From SIG622 sp045652245 (GTDB taxonomy: Bacteria; Bacillota; Clostridia; Oscillospirales; CAG-382), in assembly GCA_045652245.1 (NCBI GenBank), contig JAZRTY010000046.1:1-64000 (forward strand): a DNA stretch of 64,000 nt. Reading direction: 5' to 3'. Position numbers and translations under genes: made by a program. The notes beneath the pieces were generated by a model. The model had not been told where the DNA came from, did not search any database, and worked only from the letters and a program-made list of their open reading frames with translations. Positions 50,443-59,578 of this stretch are shown here, piece after piece. The stretch's first letter is position 1. Each line of letters starts with the position of its first letter.

Positions 50443-51702
50443 TCATGCAGTTTTCTCAATTACAGGGTCGCTCTTTTTCTCGACAACCTCTTTTGTTATT
50501 ATTACCTTCGAAGCATTTTCGACAGAAGGAACCTCATACATAATTTCATTCATAATTTCTTCTGTTATTGCCCGAAGTCCTCTTGCGCCGGTCTTTCTTT
50601 CATATGCAAGAGCTGCTATTGCGGCAAGTGCATCTTCGGTAAATTCAAGCTGTGCTCCGTCCATTTCAAAAAGCTTTTTATACTGCTTTACAAGTGAATT
50701 CTTGGGCTCTGATAGTATTCTTGAAAGTGCTTCCTTATCAAGAGGTTCAAGAGCAGTAATTACAGGTATTCTTCCGACAAGCTCGGGGATAAGTCCGAAT
50801 TTTACAAGGTCATGCGCCTGTAATTTCTTCAGAATTTCCCCTTTTCCCTTTTCTTCCTTGCCCATAACCTGCGCTCCGAAGCCTATCCCCTGCTTTCCGA
50901 GTCTTTCGGTTATAAGTGCTTCTATTCCGTCGAACGCACCACCACATATAAAGAGTATATTTGAAGTATCAATCTGAATAAACTCCTGATTCGGATGCTT
51001 TCTTCCACCCTGCGGCGGAACATTCGCAACAGTTCCTTCAAGAATTTTCAGAAGTGCCTGCTGCACACCCTCTCCGGACACATCACGGGTTATTGAACGG
51101 CTTTCACTTCTTCTGGAAATTTTATCTATTTCATCTATATAGATAATTCCCTTCTGAGCCTTCTCAATATCAAAATCTGCAGCTTGTATGAGACGAAGAA
51201 GAATATTCTCAACATCCTCACCTACATAACCGGCTTCTGTAAGAGTCGTTGCATCTGCAATCGCAAACGGCACCTTGAGCATCTTTGCAAGACTTTGCGC
51301 AAGAAAGGTTTTTCCAACACCGGTAGGTCCTAAAAGAAGCACATTACTCTTCTGAATTTCAACTTCATCCTCGGCATCTTTATTCTTAACCTGTTTTGAA
51401 AGAAGTCTTTTATAGTGGTTATATACTGCGACTGCTAAAGCTTTCTTTGCGTTTTCCTGGCCTATAACATATTTATCAAGATATTCCTTCATAAATACGG
51501 GCTTTGGTAAGGTATCATAGGAAAGCTCCTGTACATCACCTTGTGCCGGATTCTCAGCCTTATATTTTTCAAGGATATCACAACAAAGCTCAACACAGTC
51601 CTGACAGATATTCACACCGCTTGGACCGTAAATTAAGTTATTCACTTCACTCTCACTCTTTCCGCAGAAAGAGCAAATGTTGTTTGTGGGTTTATTTGGC
51701 AT
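50443..51702 (-). CDS. clpX: ClpX, ATP-dependent unfoldase of ClpXP
   Basis: About 419 residues. The N-terminal zinc-binding domain (Cys 10, 13, 33, 36) is followed by the AAA+ module: Walker A 'LLGPTGVGKT' near residue 124, pore loop 'GYVGEDVENIL', 'IIYIDEIDKI' Walker B, the sensor regions, and the IGF loop 'KQGIGFGAQ' that docks on ClpP. ATG 51702 with TTGGAG is preferred. It unfolds tagged proteins for ClpP. clpP lies directly upstream, 15 bp away. Confidence 0.98.
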   Translation of the reverse strand: MPNKPTNNICSFCGKSESEVNNLIYGPSGVNICQDCVELCCDILEKYKAENPAQGDVQELSYDTLPKPVFMKEYLDKYVIGQENAKKALAVAVYNHYKRLLSKQVKNKDAEDEVEIQKSNVLLLGPTGVGKTFLAQSLAKMLKVPFAIADATTLTEAGYVGEDVENILLRLIQAADFDIEKAQKGIIYIDEIDKISRRSESRSITRDVSGEGVQQALLKILEGTVANVPPQGGRKHPNQEFIQIDTSNILFICGGAFDGIEALITERLGKQGIGFGAQVMGKEEKGKGEILKKLQAHDLVKFGLIPELVGRIPVITALEPLDKEALSRILSEPKNSLVKQYKKLFEMDGAQLEFTEDALAAIAALAYERKTGARGLRAITEEIMNEIMYEVPSVENASKVIITKEVVEKKSDPVIEKTA

Positions 51703-51716
51703 ATTTTTCTCCAAGG

Positions 51717-52301
51717 TTATATTCTTTTTTCAACAATTCTGTCGATAAGTCCGTATTCAAGTGCCTGTTGCGCAGTCAGGAAATTGTCCCTGTCTGTATC
51801 CATAACTACCTGTTCATAGCTTTTACCGGTCTGCTGTGATAGAATTCTGTTCATCTTCTCTTTAATTCTCAAAATGTGTTCTGCGTGGATTTGAATATCA
51901 GAAGCCTGTCCCTTCATTCCACCGAGGGGCTGATGAATCATAATTTCGCTGTTCGGAAGTGCAAATCTCTTTCCCTTAGCACCCGATGAGAGCAAAAATG
52001 CACCCATACTTGCCGCCATTCCGATACAGATTGTAGATACATCACACTTGATATAGTTCATAGTATCATAAATTGCCATACCTGCGCTGATTGAACCGCC
52101 GGGACTGTTGATATAAAGGCAAATATCCTTGTCGGGATCCTTTGATTCAAGATAAAGCAGCTGTGCTACAACAAGTGATGCTGTTGTATCATTAACTTCA
52201 TCTGCTAAAAAGATAATTCTGTCATTTAAAAGTCTTGAGTAGATGTCATATGAACGTTCTCCTCTGCCTTCCTGCTCTACTACCATTGGTACAAGTGCCA
52301 T
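51717..52301 (-). CDS. clpP: ClpP protease subunit
   Basis: 194 residues. The catalytic triad is visible: Ser 98 ('GMAASMG'), His 123 ('IHQPLGG') and Asp 172. 'YINSPGGSISAGMAIYDTM' is the strand beside the active site. It forms a tetradecameric barrel with ClpX. The gene order trigger factor, clpP, clpX is the usual one in Firmicutes. No CtsR box was found upstream. Confidence 0.98.
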   Translation of the reverse strand: MALVPMVVEQEGRGERSYDIYSRLLNDRIIFLADEVNDTTASLVVAQLLYLESKDPDKDICLYINSPGGSISAGMAIYDTMNYIKCDVSTICIGMAASMGAFLLSSGAKGKRFALPNSEIMIHQPLGGMKGQASDIQIHAEHILRIKEKMNRILSQQTGKSYEQVVMDTDRDNFLTAQQALEYGLIDRIVEKRI

Positions 52302-52379
52302 AATAATTCATCCTTTCTCATTTTTAGTGTTTATTTTTTCATCTTTGACATTATTTGCGCCCCCCATTAAGGCACAAAT

Positions 52380-52411
52380 CCACTGTTGCCGAATAATTGT
52401 CGCAACAGTGG
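52380..52411 (-). other. Stem-loop between the trigger factor and clpP genes
   Basis: CCACTGTTGC / GCAACAGTGG, a 10-bp perfect stem with a 12-base loop, lies just past the trigger factor stop without a T tract. It may act as a processing or stability element between co-transcribed genes. Confidence 0.5.
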
Positions 52412-52438
52412 AATATTTGTTACTTTTGTTCCCCTAAA

Positions 52439-53929
52439 TTATTCGGCGTCCTTCTTTGTTGTTTTCTTTGCCGCCTTTGCTTTGGGTTCAGCCTTTGCCT
52501 TGGGTTCTGCTTTTACATCAGCTTCAGTTTCTTCTTTCTTCTTTCTGGGTGCTCTCTTTTTGGGAGCAGGCTTTTCTTCTGCTTCAGCTGCTGTCTGTGC
52601 TGCAATCTTTGCTGCTTCCTCTTCCTGAAGCTCCTTTGCAGTAACTGTTCTTTCAGTTACCTTTGCGCTGTTCTTTACGATATCAAATGCCTTGATTGAG
52701 CATACCTCTTCTTCAAGGTTTTCAGCCGGCAAGCTCTTCTTAACCTCATCAACCTTCATATTGTATGCAGTTGCAATTTCTTCGTATCTCTTTTCAACAT
52801 CTGCTTCTTCAGCCTTAATGTTTTCAGCCTTGATAATTTCTTCAAGAGCAAGATTCTTCTTAACGTTTACTTCTGCTACCGGCTTGTACTGTTCCTTAAC
52901 TGACTCAAGTGTCATACCTGTATACTTGAGAAGCATATCAAGGCTAAGTCCCTGCTGACGCATATTAAGGTCATACTCACGAACAAGAAGCTCAACTTCC
53001 TTATCAAACATAACAGAGGGAATTTCTGCTTCAACAACCCCTGCAAGTGCTTCTGAAAGGTCTGAAGAGAGCTTTCTGTCAGCTTCATCAGCATTTCTCT
53101 TTTCCATTTTTGCCTTGATATCTGCTTTATATTCAGCAAGAGTATCAAATTCTGAAGCATCCTTCGCAAATTCATCATCAAGCTCGGGAAGCTCCTCCTT
53201 TTCAATCTTGTGAAGCACTACCTTGAATGTAGCGTCCTTACCCTTGAGCTCTTCTGCGTGATATTCTTCCGGGAACTTAACATTTACTTCGAACACATCA
53301 TCAATTTTCTTTCCGATAATCTGATCTTCAAAGCCGGGAATAAAAGCACCTGAACCGATTGTAAGCTTGTGACCTTCTGCCTTACCACCGTCAAAAGGAA
53401 TACCATCTACAAAGCCCTCGTAGTCGATAGTTGTAATATCACCATTTTCAACAGCTCTGTCTGTAACTTCAATTGTTCTTGCATATCTCTTCTGAACAGC
53501 AGAAAGCTCTGCTTCAACATCAGCATCCTCAACAGCGACTACTGTCTTTGTAGCCTCAAGTCCCTTGTAAGCGCCAAGCTTTACATCAGGTCTTCTTGTA
53601 AATGTAACCTTAACTTCAATTCCGCCCTCTGCTTCAAAGTTCACATCTGTAATCTCGGGTGTTGCAACAGGCTTGAAGCCACACTCTGCTATTGCAGCAT
53701 CAGCCTCAGCGGGTGCTATTGCATTAAGAGCAGATTCAAAGAATACCTGCTTTCCATAGTACTTTTCAATAAGCGCTTTCGGTGCTTTTCCTTTTCTGAA
53801 GCCGGGAAGCTGAATTCTCTTTACTTCCTTTTTGTAAGCATCATTAACTGCCTTATCGAATTTTTCCTTTTCGATAAAAATTGTTACCTCAACAGTATTT
53901 TTTGCTGTTTCCTGTGTGTTCTTTAGCAT
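52439..53929 (-). CDS. tig: Trigger factor with a Lys/Glu-rich C-terminal tail
   Basis: 496 residues. The N-terminal ribosome-binding domain contains 'GFRKGKAPKALIEKYYG', the peptidyl-prolyl isomerase domain 'NGDITTIDYEGFVDGIPFDGGKAEGH' follows near residue 165, and the chaperone arms come after. The last 65 or so residues are unusual for the family: Ala/Lys/Glu/Pro low complexity with a repeated EPKAKA unit, ending KKTTKKDAE. Trigger factor guides nascent chains at the ribosome exit. The tail could increase RNA or ribosome contact (inference). It is the first gene of the tig-clpP-clpX group. Confidence 0.95.
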   Translation of the reverse strand: MLKNTQETAKNTVEVTIFIEKEKFDKAVNDAYKKEVKRIQLPGFRKGKAPKALIEKYYGKQVFFESALNAIAPAEADAAIAECGFKPVATPEITDVNFEAEGGIEVKVTFTRRPDVKLGAYKGLEATKTVVAVEDADVEAELSAVQKRYARTIEVTDRAVENGDITTIDYEGFVDGIPFDGGKAEGHKLTIGSGAFIPGFEDQIIGKKIDDVFEVNVKFPEEYHAEELKGKDATFKVVLHKIEKEELPELDDEFAKDASEFDTLAEYKADIKAKMEKRNADEADRKLSSDLSEALAGVVEAEIPSVMFDKEVELLVREYDLNMRQQGLSLDMLLKYTGMTLESVKEQYKPVAEVNVKKNLALEEIIKAENIKAEEADVEKRYEEIATAYNMKVDEVKKSLPAENLEEEVCSIKAFDIVKNSAKVTERTVTAKELQEEEAAKIAAQTAAEAEEKPAPKKRAPRKKKEETEADVKAEPKAKAEPKAKAAKKTTKKDAE

Positions 53930-53993
53930 TTTTATTCCTCCGTATGTATCTGCTTTACAGATACAAAAAATATTATACTAATTTATCTATTCT

Positions 53994-54021
53994 ATTTTAC
54001 TCTTTTTTTTAAATATGTCAA
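53994..54021 (-). promoter_or_regulatory. Promoter of the tig-clpP-clpX genes
   Basis: TTGACA (54016-54021), 16 bases, TAAAAT (53994-53999) on the minus strand, about 65 bases before the trigger factor start. Confidence 0.65.
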
Positions 54022-54064
54022 GAGGTTTTACAATAAATCGTCAACTTGTACAAGCTTTTCCCCC

Positions 54065-54769
54065 TCAGACAATTCTCATTGGTTGAAAATGCAGATAGTC
54101 GCAGGAGACAAGCTGTAGATTTATGCCGATAAAGCTTGTGTCAAGCATTTCTTTGCGTACTCCGTGCAGATGTCCGTAGAATACTGTCGAAATTTCGTGC
54201 CGGTAAAGGACATTCATAATATCCTCATTCATAAATGAGCCGAAAATCGGTGGATAGTGCAAGAATACAATTATCTCAGCATCGCTGTATTCCTGTCTTA
54301 ACTTTTCACCCTCAAGTAGTGACATTTCAAGTCTTGCAGCTTCCCGCTTTATAATTTTTTCATCCTCTTTTTTAACACCGATTTCATCAATCCAACCACG
54401 TGTTCCACAGATAATTTTCCCATCTGCAAGGTATGCATTATTAAAGAGAAAATTTATTGTCGAAAAGCCATTGTCACTACAAAATTTATTCATTTTTCGC
54501 ATTGTATCCCACCAATAATCGTGGTTGCCCTTGCCAATAATTTTTTTGCCCGGCAGCTTATTTATAAAGTCAAGGTCGGGGTGTACCTGTGAAAGTCCCA
54601 TTGCCCAGGAAATATCCCCCGGTATTACAACAGTATCCTCGTCTTTAATTGTCGCTGTCCAATTCTCCTTCAACCTTTGCGCGTGGTTTTTCCAACCATC
54701 ACCAAAAATATCCATCGGCTTATCGGTACTGAAGGAAAGATGTGGGTCTGATATTGTATATAGTGCCAT
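54065..54769 (-). CDS. Metallophosphoesterase (calcineurin-like)
   Basis: About 234 residues. Metal-binding motifs: 'ISDPHLS' (GD-x-H variant), 'IPGDISWA', 'GKGNHDYWW', and 'FLHYPPIFG' and 'FYGHLHG' near the C-terminus. These are the five signatures of the calcineurin-like fold. The substrate is unknown; related small enzymes hydrolyse phosphodiesters or nucleotides. ATG 54769 is preferred. It is divergent from the small DUF1540 gene and is not next to the YhaN-like ATPase, whose usual partner is such a protein. Confidence 0.85.
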   Translation of the reverse strand: MALYTISDPHLSFSTDKPMDIFGDGWKNHAQRLKENWTATIKDEDTVVIPGDISWAMGLSQVHPDLDFINKLPGKKIIGKGNHDYWWDTMRKMNKFCSDNGFSTINFLFNNAYLADGKIICGTRGWIDEIGVKKEDEKIIKREAARLEMSLLEGEKLRQEYSDAEIIVFLHYPPIFGSFMNEDIMNVLYRHEISTVFYGHLHGVRKEMLDTSFIGINLQLVSCDYLHFQPMRIV

Positions 54770-54896
54770 TTTCTTTCCGTTCCGTTGCATTTTTGCAACA
54801 AAGATTTTAGTTTATGTATAATAAAGTGTTTTGCGTAAAAACTATCATCGTAAAAATTTTTGTGTCGCCCACAAAGGCGGCGGAATGGAGATTTAT

Positions 54897-55100
54897 ATGA
54901 ATAACGGTTTCTTTGATTCAAGCTTGTTTTCCAATGTTCCATCTCACATAAGAGGCATTCGGTGTGACGTTAAAAACTGCCTTTATCATGACGGCGACAA
55001 TTACTGTACTGCTACAAGGATAAACATAGGTCCGTCCTTTGCGACCTCTTGTACAGATACTGTATGTGCTACCTTTAAACCTAAATTCAATAAATCATAA
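54897..55100 (+). CDS. Small DUF1540 cysteine-rich protein
   Basis: 67 residues. Cys 27, 32, 41, 55 and 60 and the motif 'CDVKNCLYHDGDNYCTATRI' fit the DUF1540 family, thought to bind a metal through a Cys-rich knot. ATG 54897 has TGGAGAT before it. It lies between the metallophosphoesterase and the convergent threonine synthase, with only two bases to the latter's stop. In other Clostridia such genes are expressed in sporulation; that is not shown here. Confidence 0.8.
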   Translation: MNNGFFDSSLFSNVPSHIRGIRCDVKNCLYHDGDNYCTATRINIGPSFATSCTDTVCATFKPKFNKS

Positions 55101-55102
55101 CC

Positions 55103-56590
55103 TTATCCGAGAATAAATTTTTCTGCAACCGCCCAGAGCTGTTCGGGATTCTTACCGCATGTATCGGTAAATCTCACTTTAGCATTTTTAAGATTTGCAA
55201 GTGGTGCAGGAATCTCGGTATTTGTAAGTGAAGAAAGAATATCAAGGCACTCGAAAGCATTTTCGGGTGCTTTCTTTCCGAGTGAAGAAATAACGTCATA
55301 CGGGAATTTGTAAGGACTTGCAGTTGAAGCTGTCACTACTTTTACCCCATCGCCGCAGTCAGCATCAATTGCAGCACCAACACCTACTGCAGTATGTGTG
55401 TCAATTATATAGGAGTACTTTTCAAAGGTATCCTTTATTGTTTTCGCAGTTTTCTCCTCGTCGCTGAAGAAGCCTACAAAGTTCTTTGATATTTCTTCAA
55501 ATACTTCCTTGTCTACTGTGTATTTGCCATTTTCGGAAAGCTGCTGCATATATCCCTTTACCTTCTGTGCTCCTGCTACGCAGTAAAGGAGTCTTTCAAG
55601 GTTAGAGGAAATAAGAATATCCATTGACGGAGACATTGTTGTGTAGAAGTCTCTGTTTCTGTCGTAGGTTCCACTTCTTAGGAAGTCTGTAAGAATGTTA
55701 TTTTTATTCGAAGCACAGATAAGTCTTCTTATCGGAAGTCCCATTTTCTTTGCAAGATATGCCGCAAAGATATTACCAAAGTTTCCTGTCGGAACAGAAA
55801 TATCAATTTCTTCGCCGAGCATTATATCTCCGTCATCACAAAGGTCACAGTACGCAGAAATATAATATACAATCTGAGGTGCAAGTCTTCCCCAGTTTAT
55901 TGAGTTGGCACTGGAGAGGAAATAACCTGCCTTGTCAAGCTTCTTTGCAATATCTGCATCCGAAAAGATTTTCTTAACGCCTGTTTGTGCGTCGTCAAAG
56001 TTTCCGTCGATAGCGCATACATAAACATTGTCACCTTTTTGTGAAGCCATCTGAAGCTTCTGCATATCGCTGACGCCGTCATTCGGGTAGAATACCGATA
56101 TTTTCACGTTTTCAACATCGCAATAGCCTTCAAGAGCAGCCTTTCCCGTGTCACCGCTTGTAGCAACAAGAATAAGGGCTTTTCTCTTTTCCTCTGTCTT
56201 ATAGAGCGCCATTGAAAGAAGTCTTGGCATTATCTGAAGTGCCATATCCTTAAAAGCGCAGGTAGGTCCGTGCCATAACTCAAGAATACGAAGATTCTCT
56301 CCGAGTGCAGATACGGGTGCAGCCCCTCCTATGAATTTGTCTTCGCTATATGCTGCACTTGCTGCATTTTTGAGTTCCTCTTTAGTATAATCGGTAAGAT
56401 AAAGCGACAGAATTTCTACTGCTCTGTCAACATAATTTTTGTCACAAAGTCCTTTGATAAAATCAAGGCTGATTTGTGGTATGCTCTCGGGCATAAAAAG
56501 CCCACCGTCCTCAGCAATTCCCTGCTTTATAACCTGTGCTGATGTTTTTGGTAATTTTCTTTCTGTGTCACGTGTACTGTAATAATTCAT
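55103..56590 (-). CDS. thrC: Threonine synthase
   Basis: 495 residues. The N-terminus 'MNYYSTRDTERKLPKTSAQVIKQGIAEDGGLFMP' is typical of class II (fungal/enterobacterial type) ThrC. The PLP lysine is 114 in 'GPTCAFKDMALQ', and 'ATSGDTGKAALEGY' binds the phosphate. It converts O-phosphohomoserine to threonine. No homoserine kinase or dehydrogenase is nearby. Confidence 0.96.
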   Translation of the reverse strand: MNYYSTRDTERKLPKTSAQVIKQGIAEDGGLFMPESIPQISLDFIKGLCDKNYVDRAVEILSLYLTDYTKEELKNAASAAYSEDKFIGGAAPVSALGENLRILELWHGPTCAFKDMALQIMPRLLSMALYKTEEKRKALILVATSGDTGKAALEGYCDVENVKISVFYPNDGVSDMQKLQMASQKGDNVYVCAIDGNFDDAQTGVKKIFSDADIAKKLDKAGYFLSSANSINWGRLAPQIVYYISAYCDLCDDGDIMLGEEIDISVPTGNFGNIFAAYLAKKMGLPIRRLICASNKNNILTDFLRSGTYDRNRDFYTTMSPSMDILISSNLERLLYCVAGAQKVKGYMQQLSENGKYTVDKEVFEEISKNFVGFFSDEEKTAKTIKDTFEKYSYIIDTHTAVGVGAAIDADCGDGVKVVTASTASPYKFPYDVISSLGKKAPENAFECLDILSSLTNTEIPAPLANLKNAKVRFTDTCGKNPEQLWAVAEKFILG

Positions 56591-56630
56591 TTTTATTCCT
56601 TTCTTTCCTTGTATTTTGGAAATTAATTTT

Positions 56631-57572
56631 CTATTTCAGATTTTCCGTAAAGAAACGCTTTGCATTCCCATAGAAAATTTTATTTACTGTTTCCTCATTT
56701 ATATTGTCCCGTAACATTTGCTCATATAGTCTTTCAAGCGATGCTGTATCCGGCAAGTGCTTTGTTCTTTCTGTACCGTCGAAATCTGTGCCGAGTGCTA
56801 TTGTATTTTCTCCCGAAAGGCAGAGATAATGCTCTATATGACGGAATACGTCACCTATAAAATCCTCGCTTTCATCAGGCATTCTGTTTTCGTATTTATC
56901 GGATATATGCTTTGCGGCAAGACTTATTCCGACAAGTCCTCCCTGCGCTCTTATGCAGGAAAACTGCTCATTTGTAATGTTCCGTTTTACACGGCAAACA
57001 CTCGCAGAATTTGAATGACTTGCAACAATTGGTGCTTTTGAAATTTCAAGAGTATTATAAAAACTTTTTTCACTCATGTGTGATGTGTCAATGATAATAC
57101 CTTTATTCTGACACTCAGAAACTACCCTTTTGCCGAAATCCGAAAGTCCCACATCGGTATCCCAGGCACCGCCACAAGGCTCTACGCCTTGCCATACAGG
57201 GATAAACACCCTTACTCCGTTTTTGTAAAGCAACTCTATATTTGACAAATCACCACAAAGAAGCCTTCCACCCTCGACACATTTTATTATACCGAGCTTT
57301 ACGTCTGTGTCAAGGTCGGCTTTGTGTGTACAAAGCTTACATTTATCATCGTTCTTTTCGACTTCTCCGTCAAGATATTCCGAATACAAAATAAAATCCC
57401 GAAGGCAGTCTCTGTCACTTTTTTTATCGCTGCTCCAATAAGCGAAAACCTGATACTTATTTTTGTATTTTTCAAACTGTCCAAGCGATACCGAGGTTTC
57501 GCTGTTATCAAGTGGCAGTTTTCTTTTTGCTATTTCATAAAGTGTATCACAATGCAAATCAAATATATCCAT
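56631..57572 (-). CDS. M19-family (renal) dipeptidase
   Basis: 313 residues. 'FDLHCDTLYEIAKR' gives the first metal ligands (His, Asp), 'IKCVEGGRLL' carries the bridging Glu, 'DTSHMSEKSFYNTL' and 'PIVASHSNSASVC' give further His, and 'ALGTDFDG' the Asp. The family hydrolyses dipeptides with broad specificity. There is no signal peptide or membrane anchor, so it is intracellular. Confidence 0.93.
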   Translation of the reverse strand: MDIFDLHCDTLYEIAKRKLPLDNSETSVSLGQFEKYKNKYQVFAYWSSDKKSDRDCLRDFILYSEYLDGEVEKNDDKCKLCTHKADLDTDVKLGIIKCVEGGRLLCGDLSNIELLYKNGVRVFIPVWQGVEPCGGAWDTDVGLSDFGKRVVSECQNKGIIIDTSHMSEKSFYNTLEISKAPIVASHSNSASVCRVKRNITNEQFSCIRAQGGLVGISLAAKHISDKYENRMPDESEDFIGDVFRHIEHYLCLSGENTIALGTDFDGTERTKHLPDTASLERLYEQMLRDNINEETVNKIFYGNAKRFFTENLK

Positions 57573-57596
57573 ATAAAAGCCTCACACAAAAGTTTT

Positions 57597-57974
57597 CTAT
57601 GTAACGTCTATGTCCTTTATATGCTTGATTTTTGGTGTCACAACTCCTGCAATTTTCACAAGATATACTTCAATACAATCAAAGCGAACCTTATATTTTT
57701 CGGCATTTTCACCTTTTTGGTAAAGGTAATATTCTGCAGCATAAAGTATCTTTGAAAGCTTATTTTTTGTAATTGCACCTACTGCGGGGCTGTCAAAGCT
57801 TTTTCTTGTTTTAACCTCGATAAAGCAAAGAGTATTCTCCTCTTTTGCTATAATATCAAGCTCACCACCGCGGACGGTATAGTTTCTGTCAAGTATTTCG
57901 TACCCTAAGCTTTCAAGATAATTCTTTGCACATTCCTCTCCGAAATCACCTTTTTTTCTGCCGCCCTTAGCCAT
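57597..57974 (-). CDS. YraN/UPF0102-family nuclease-fold protein
   Basis: About 125 residues. The restriction-endonuclease-like core is visible: 'GDFGEECAKNYLESLGYEIL', 'NYTVRGGELDIIAKEENTLCFIEVKTRK'. ATG 57974 overlaps the end of rnhB by 8 bp; the longer reading frame to 58205 is only the shadow of rnhB. YraN is conserved next to RNase HII in many bacteria, function unclear. Confidence 0.88.
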   Translation of the reverse strand: MAKGGRKKGDFGEECAKNYLESLGYEILDRNYTVRGGELDIIAKEENTLCFIEVKTRKSFDSPAVGAITKNKLSKILYAAEYYLYQKGENAEKYKVRFDCIEVYLVKIAGVVTPKIKHIKDIDVT

Positions 57975-58614
57975 TATTCCGTCTTCTTTCAAAATATTTT
58001 TTGAAAAAGCTCGGTCTGTGCTCGGGGCAAAGCCCGTATTTTTCAATTGCCGCATAGTGGTCACGTGTGCCGTAGCCTTTGTGCTTTGCAAAGCCGTATT
58101 CAGGGTAATTTTTATCAAGATATTCGATACAATATTTATCTCTTTCGGTTTTTGCAAGTATTGATGCCGCCGCAATTGACGGACAGATTCCGTCACCACC
58201 GACAACGGCTTTTACATTCATTCCGATTTTATCAAAGCCACGTTCAACATTCCCGTCAATGAGTGCAAAATCGGGTTTTATTTTAAGTCCCGAAATCGCC
58301 CTTCGCATAGCAAGAAGTGATGCCTCAAGTATATTCATACTCTCAATTTCCGAAACCTCGGAATATGCTATACAGTAGTCAAGTGCAGTTTCGCAGATTT
58401 TTGGTGCGAGTTCAAATCTCTTTTTTTCTGAAAGCTTCTTTGAGTCATTAAGCACCTTGTATACCTCATAATGTTCAAAGCTCTCATCAGTGCTGTAAGA
58501 CTCAGGTAAAATTACAGCTGCAGCATAAACTCTGCCGACAAGTGGGCCTCTGCCTGCCTCATCAACACCACAGACAAGTCTGCCGTACTGTTTTTCATAA
58601 ACATTATCAAGCAT
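57967..58614 (-). CDS. rnhB: Ribonuclease HII
   Basis: 215 residues. 'CGVDEAGRGPLVGRVYAAAV' with the first Asp/Glu pair, 'LNDSKKLSEKKR' and 'ALIDGN' with the next Asp, and 'AAASILAKTERDKY' are RNase HII marks. It removes RNA from RNA/DNA hybrids and single ribonucleotides. It overlaps both rbgA (8 bp) and the yraN gene, in the standard lepB-rbgA-rnhB-yraN order. Confidence 0.96.
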   Translation of the reverse strand: MLDNVYEKQYGRLVCGVDEAGRGPLVGRVYAAAVILPESYSTDESFEHYEVYKVLNDSKKLSEKKRFELAPKICETALDYCIAYSEVSEIESMNILEASLLAMRRAISGLKIKPDFALIDGNVERGFDKIGMNVKAVVGGDGICPSIAAASILAKTERDKYCIEYLDKNYPEYGFAKHKGYGTRDHYAAIEKYGLCPEHRPSFFKKYFERRRNNG

Positions 58615-59560
58615 TATTTGTCACCGGTCTTTCAAGTGTTATTCTTCCGATTGTGCCTGCACGGAATTCGTCAAGAAGCATGGTAGAGGTTCTTGCATAA
58701 TCCACCTCGCCACCTGAAACAAGGAACCCTCTTTTTCTGCCGATAAGTTCAAACAGCTCATATGGCATAAGGTCATCTATATCCTCTGTTATTTTATATC
58801 TTTCACGCAGAAGCTGTGGGTAAAGAGAGCGAAGCTTTGCACAAAGCAGTATTGCTATTTCCTCTTTATCGAGAATTTCGTCACGGATAGCTCCTGTATA
58901 TGCAAGGGCAAGTCCTGTTTCCTCGTCGTCGAATTTCGGCCACAAAATTCCGGGGGTATCAAGAAGGTCAATACTATCCTTTATGGTTATCCAACTATTC
59001 TGTCGGGTAACACCGGGTCTGTCCTCGGCTTTCACCTTTTTTGCACCGTAAAGCTTATTTACAAGTGTAGATTTTCCGGCATTTGTAATTCCAATAATCA
59101 TAGCTCTTGGAAGTCTGCCACTCATTCCCTTTTCTTCAAAGCGAGTAAGCTTTTCTTTGAGCATCGCTCGTACGAGTGGTACAATTTCCGATACTCCCTT
59201 GCCACTTATAAAATCTGTAAAGATTACCTGCTGACCGATTTTTGCATAATATTTTTTCCATTCCTCACATGCCTCAGGATCTGCAAGTGAACTTTTATTC
59301 ATAAGCAGTATCGACGGCTTTTCACCAAGGATTTGAGGAAGCTGTGGATTTCTGCTGGAAACAGGGATTCTTGCGTCGCATATTTCGATAGCTATATCTA
59401 CCTGCTTCAGACTCTCGGCAATTTCCCTTTTTGCCTTTGCCATATGTCCGGGAAACCACTGTATTACTTTTCCGACCTGACGTTCGGGTGCGAGCTTTAT
59501 TTCTTCCTCTTTATTTATTTTCTTCTTTTTCTTATACGGTTTATAGTTTTTTGAAGGCAT
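58607..59560 (-). CDS. rbgA: Ribosome biogenesis GTPase RbgA (YlqF)
   Basis: About 317 residues. A circularly permuted GTPase: 'LLMNKSSLAD' (G4) comes before 'GITNAGKSTLVNKLYG' (G1) and 'LLDTPGILWP' (G3). 'IQWFPGHMAKAKREIAESL' at the N-terminus is the family signature. It matures the 50S subunit. The N-terminus is Lys-rich. ATG 59560 is taken with AAAGGTG upstream. Confidence 0.96.
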   Translation of the reverse strand: MPSKNYKPYKKKKKINKEEEIKLAPERQVGKVIQWFPGHMAKAKREIAESLKQVDIAIEICDARIPVSSRNPQLPQILGEKPSILLMNKSSLADPEACEEWKKYYAKIGQQVIFTDFISGKGVSEIVPLVRAMLKEKLTRFEEKGMSGRLPRAMIIGITNAGKSTLVNKLYGAKKVKAEDRPGVTRQNSWITIKDSIDLLDTPGILWPKFDDEETGLALAYTGAIRDEILDKEEIAILLCAKLRSLYPQLLRERYKITEDIDDLMPYELFELIGRKRGFLVSGGEVDYARTSTMLLDEFRAGTIGRITLERPVTNNA

Positions 59561-59578
59561 TTCTTTCACCTTTCATTT

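Noticed and set aside
52302..52438. CtsR operator before clpP
   Set aside because: Only one GTCAAA half-site is seen; the required tandem heptads are absent.
57975..58205. N-terminal extension of the YraN protein
   Set aside because: The extra reading frame lies inside rnhB in another frame, has no ribosome-binding site, and does not resemble the family; the start at 57974 fits the family.
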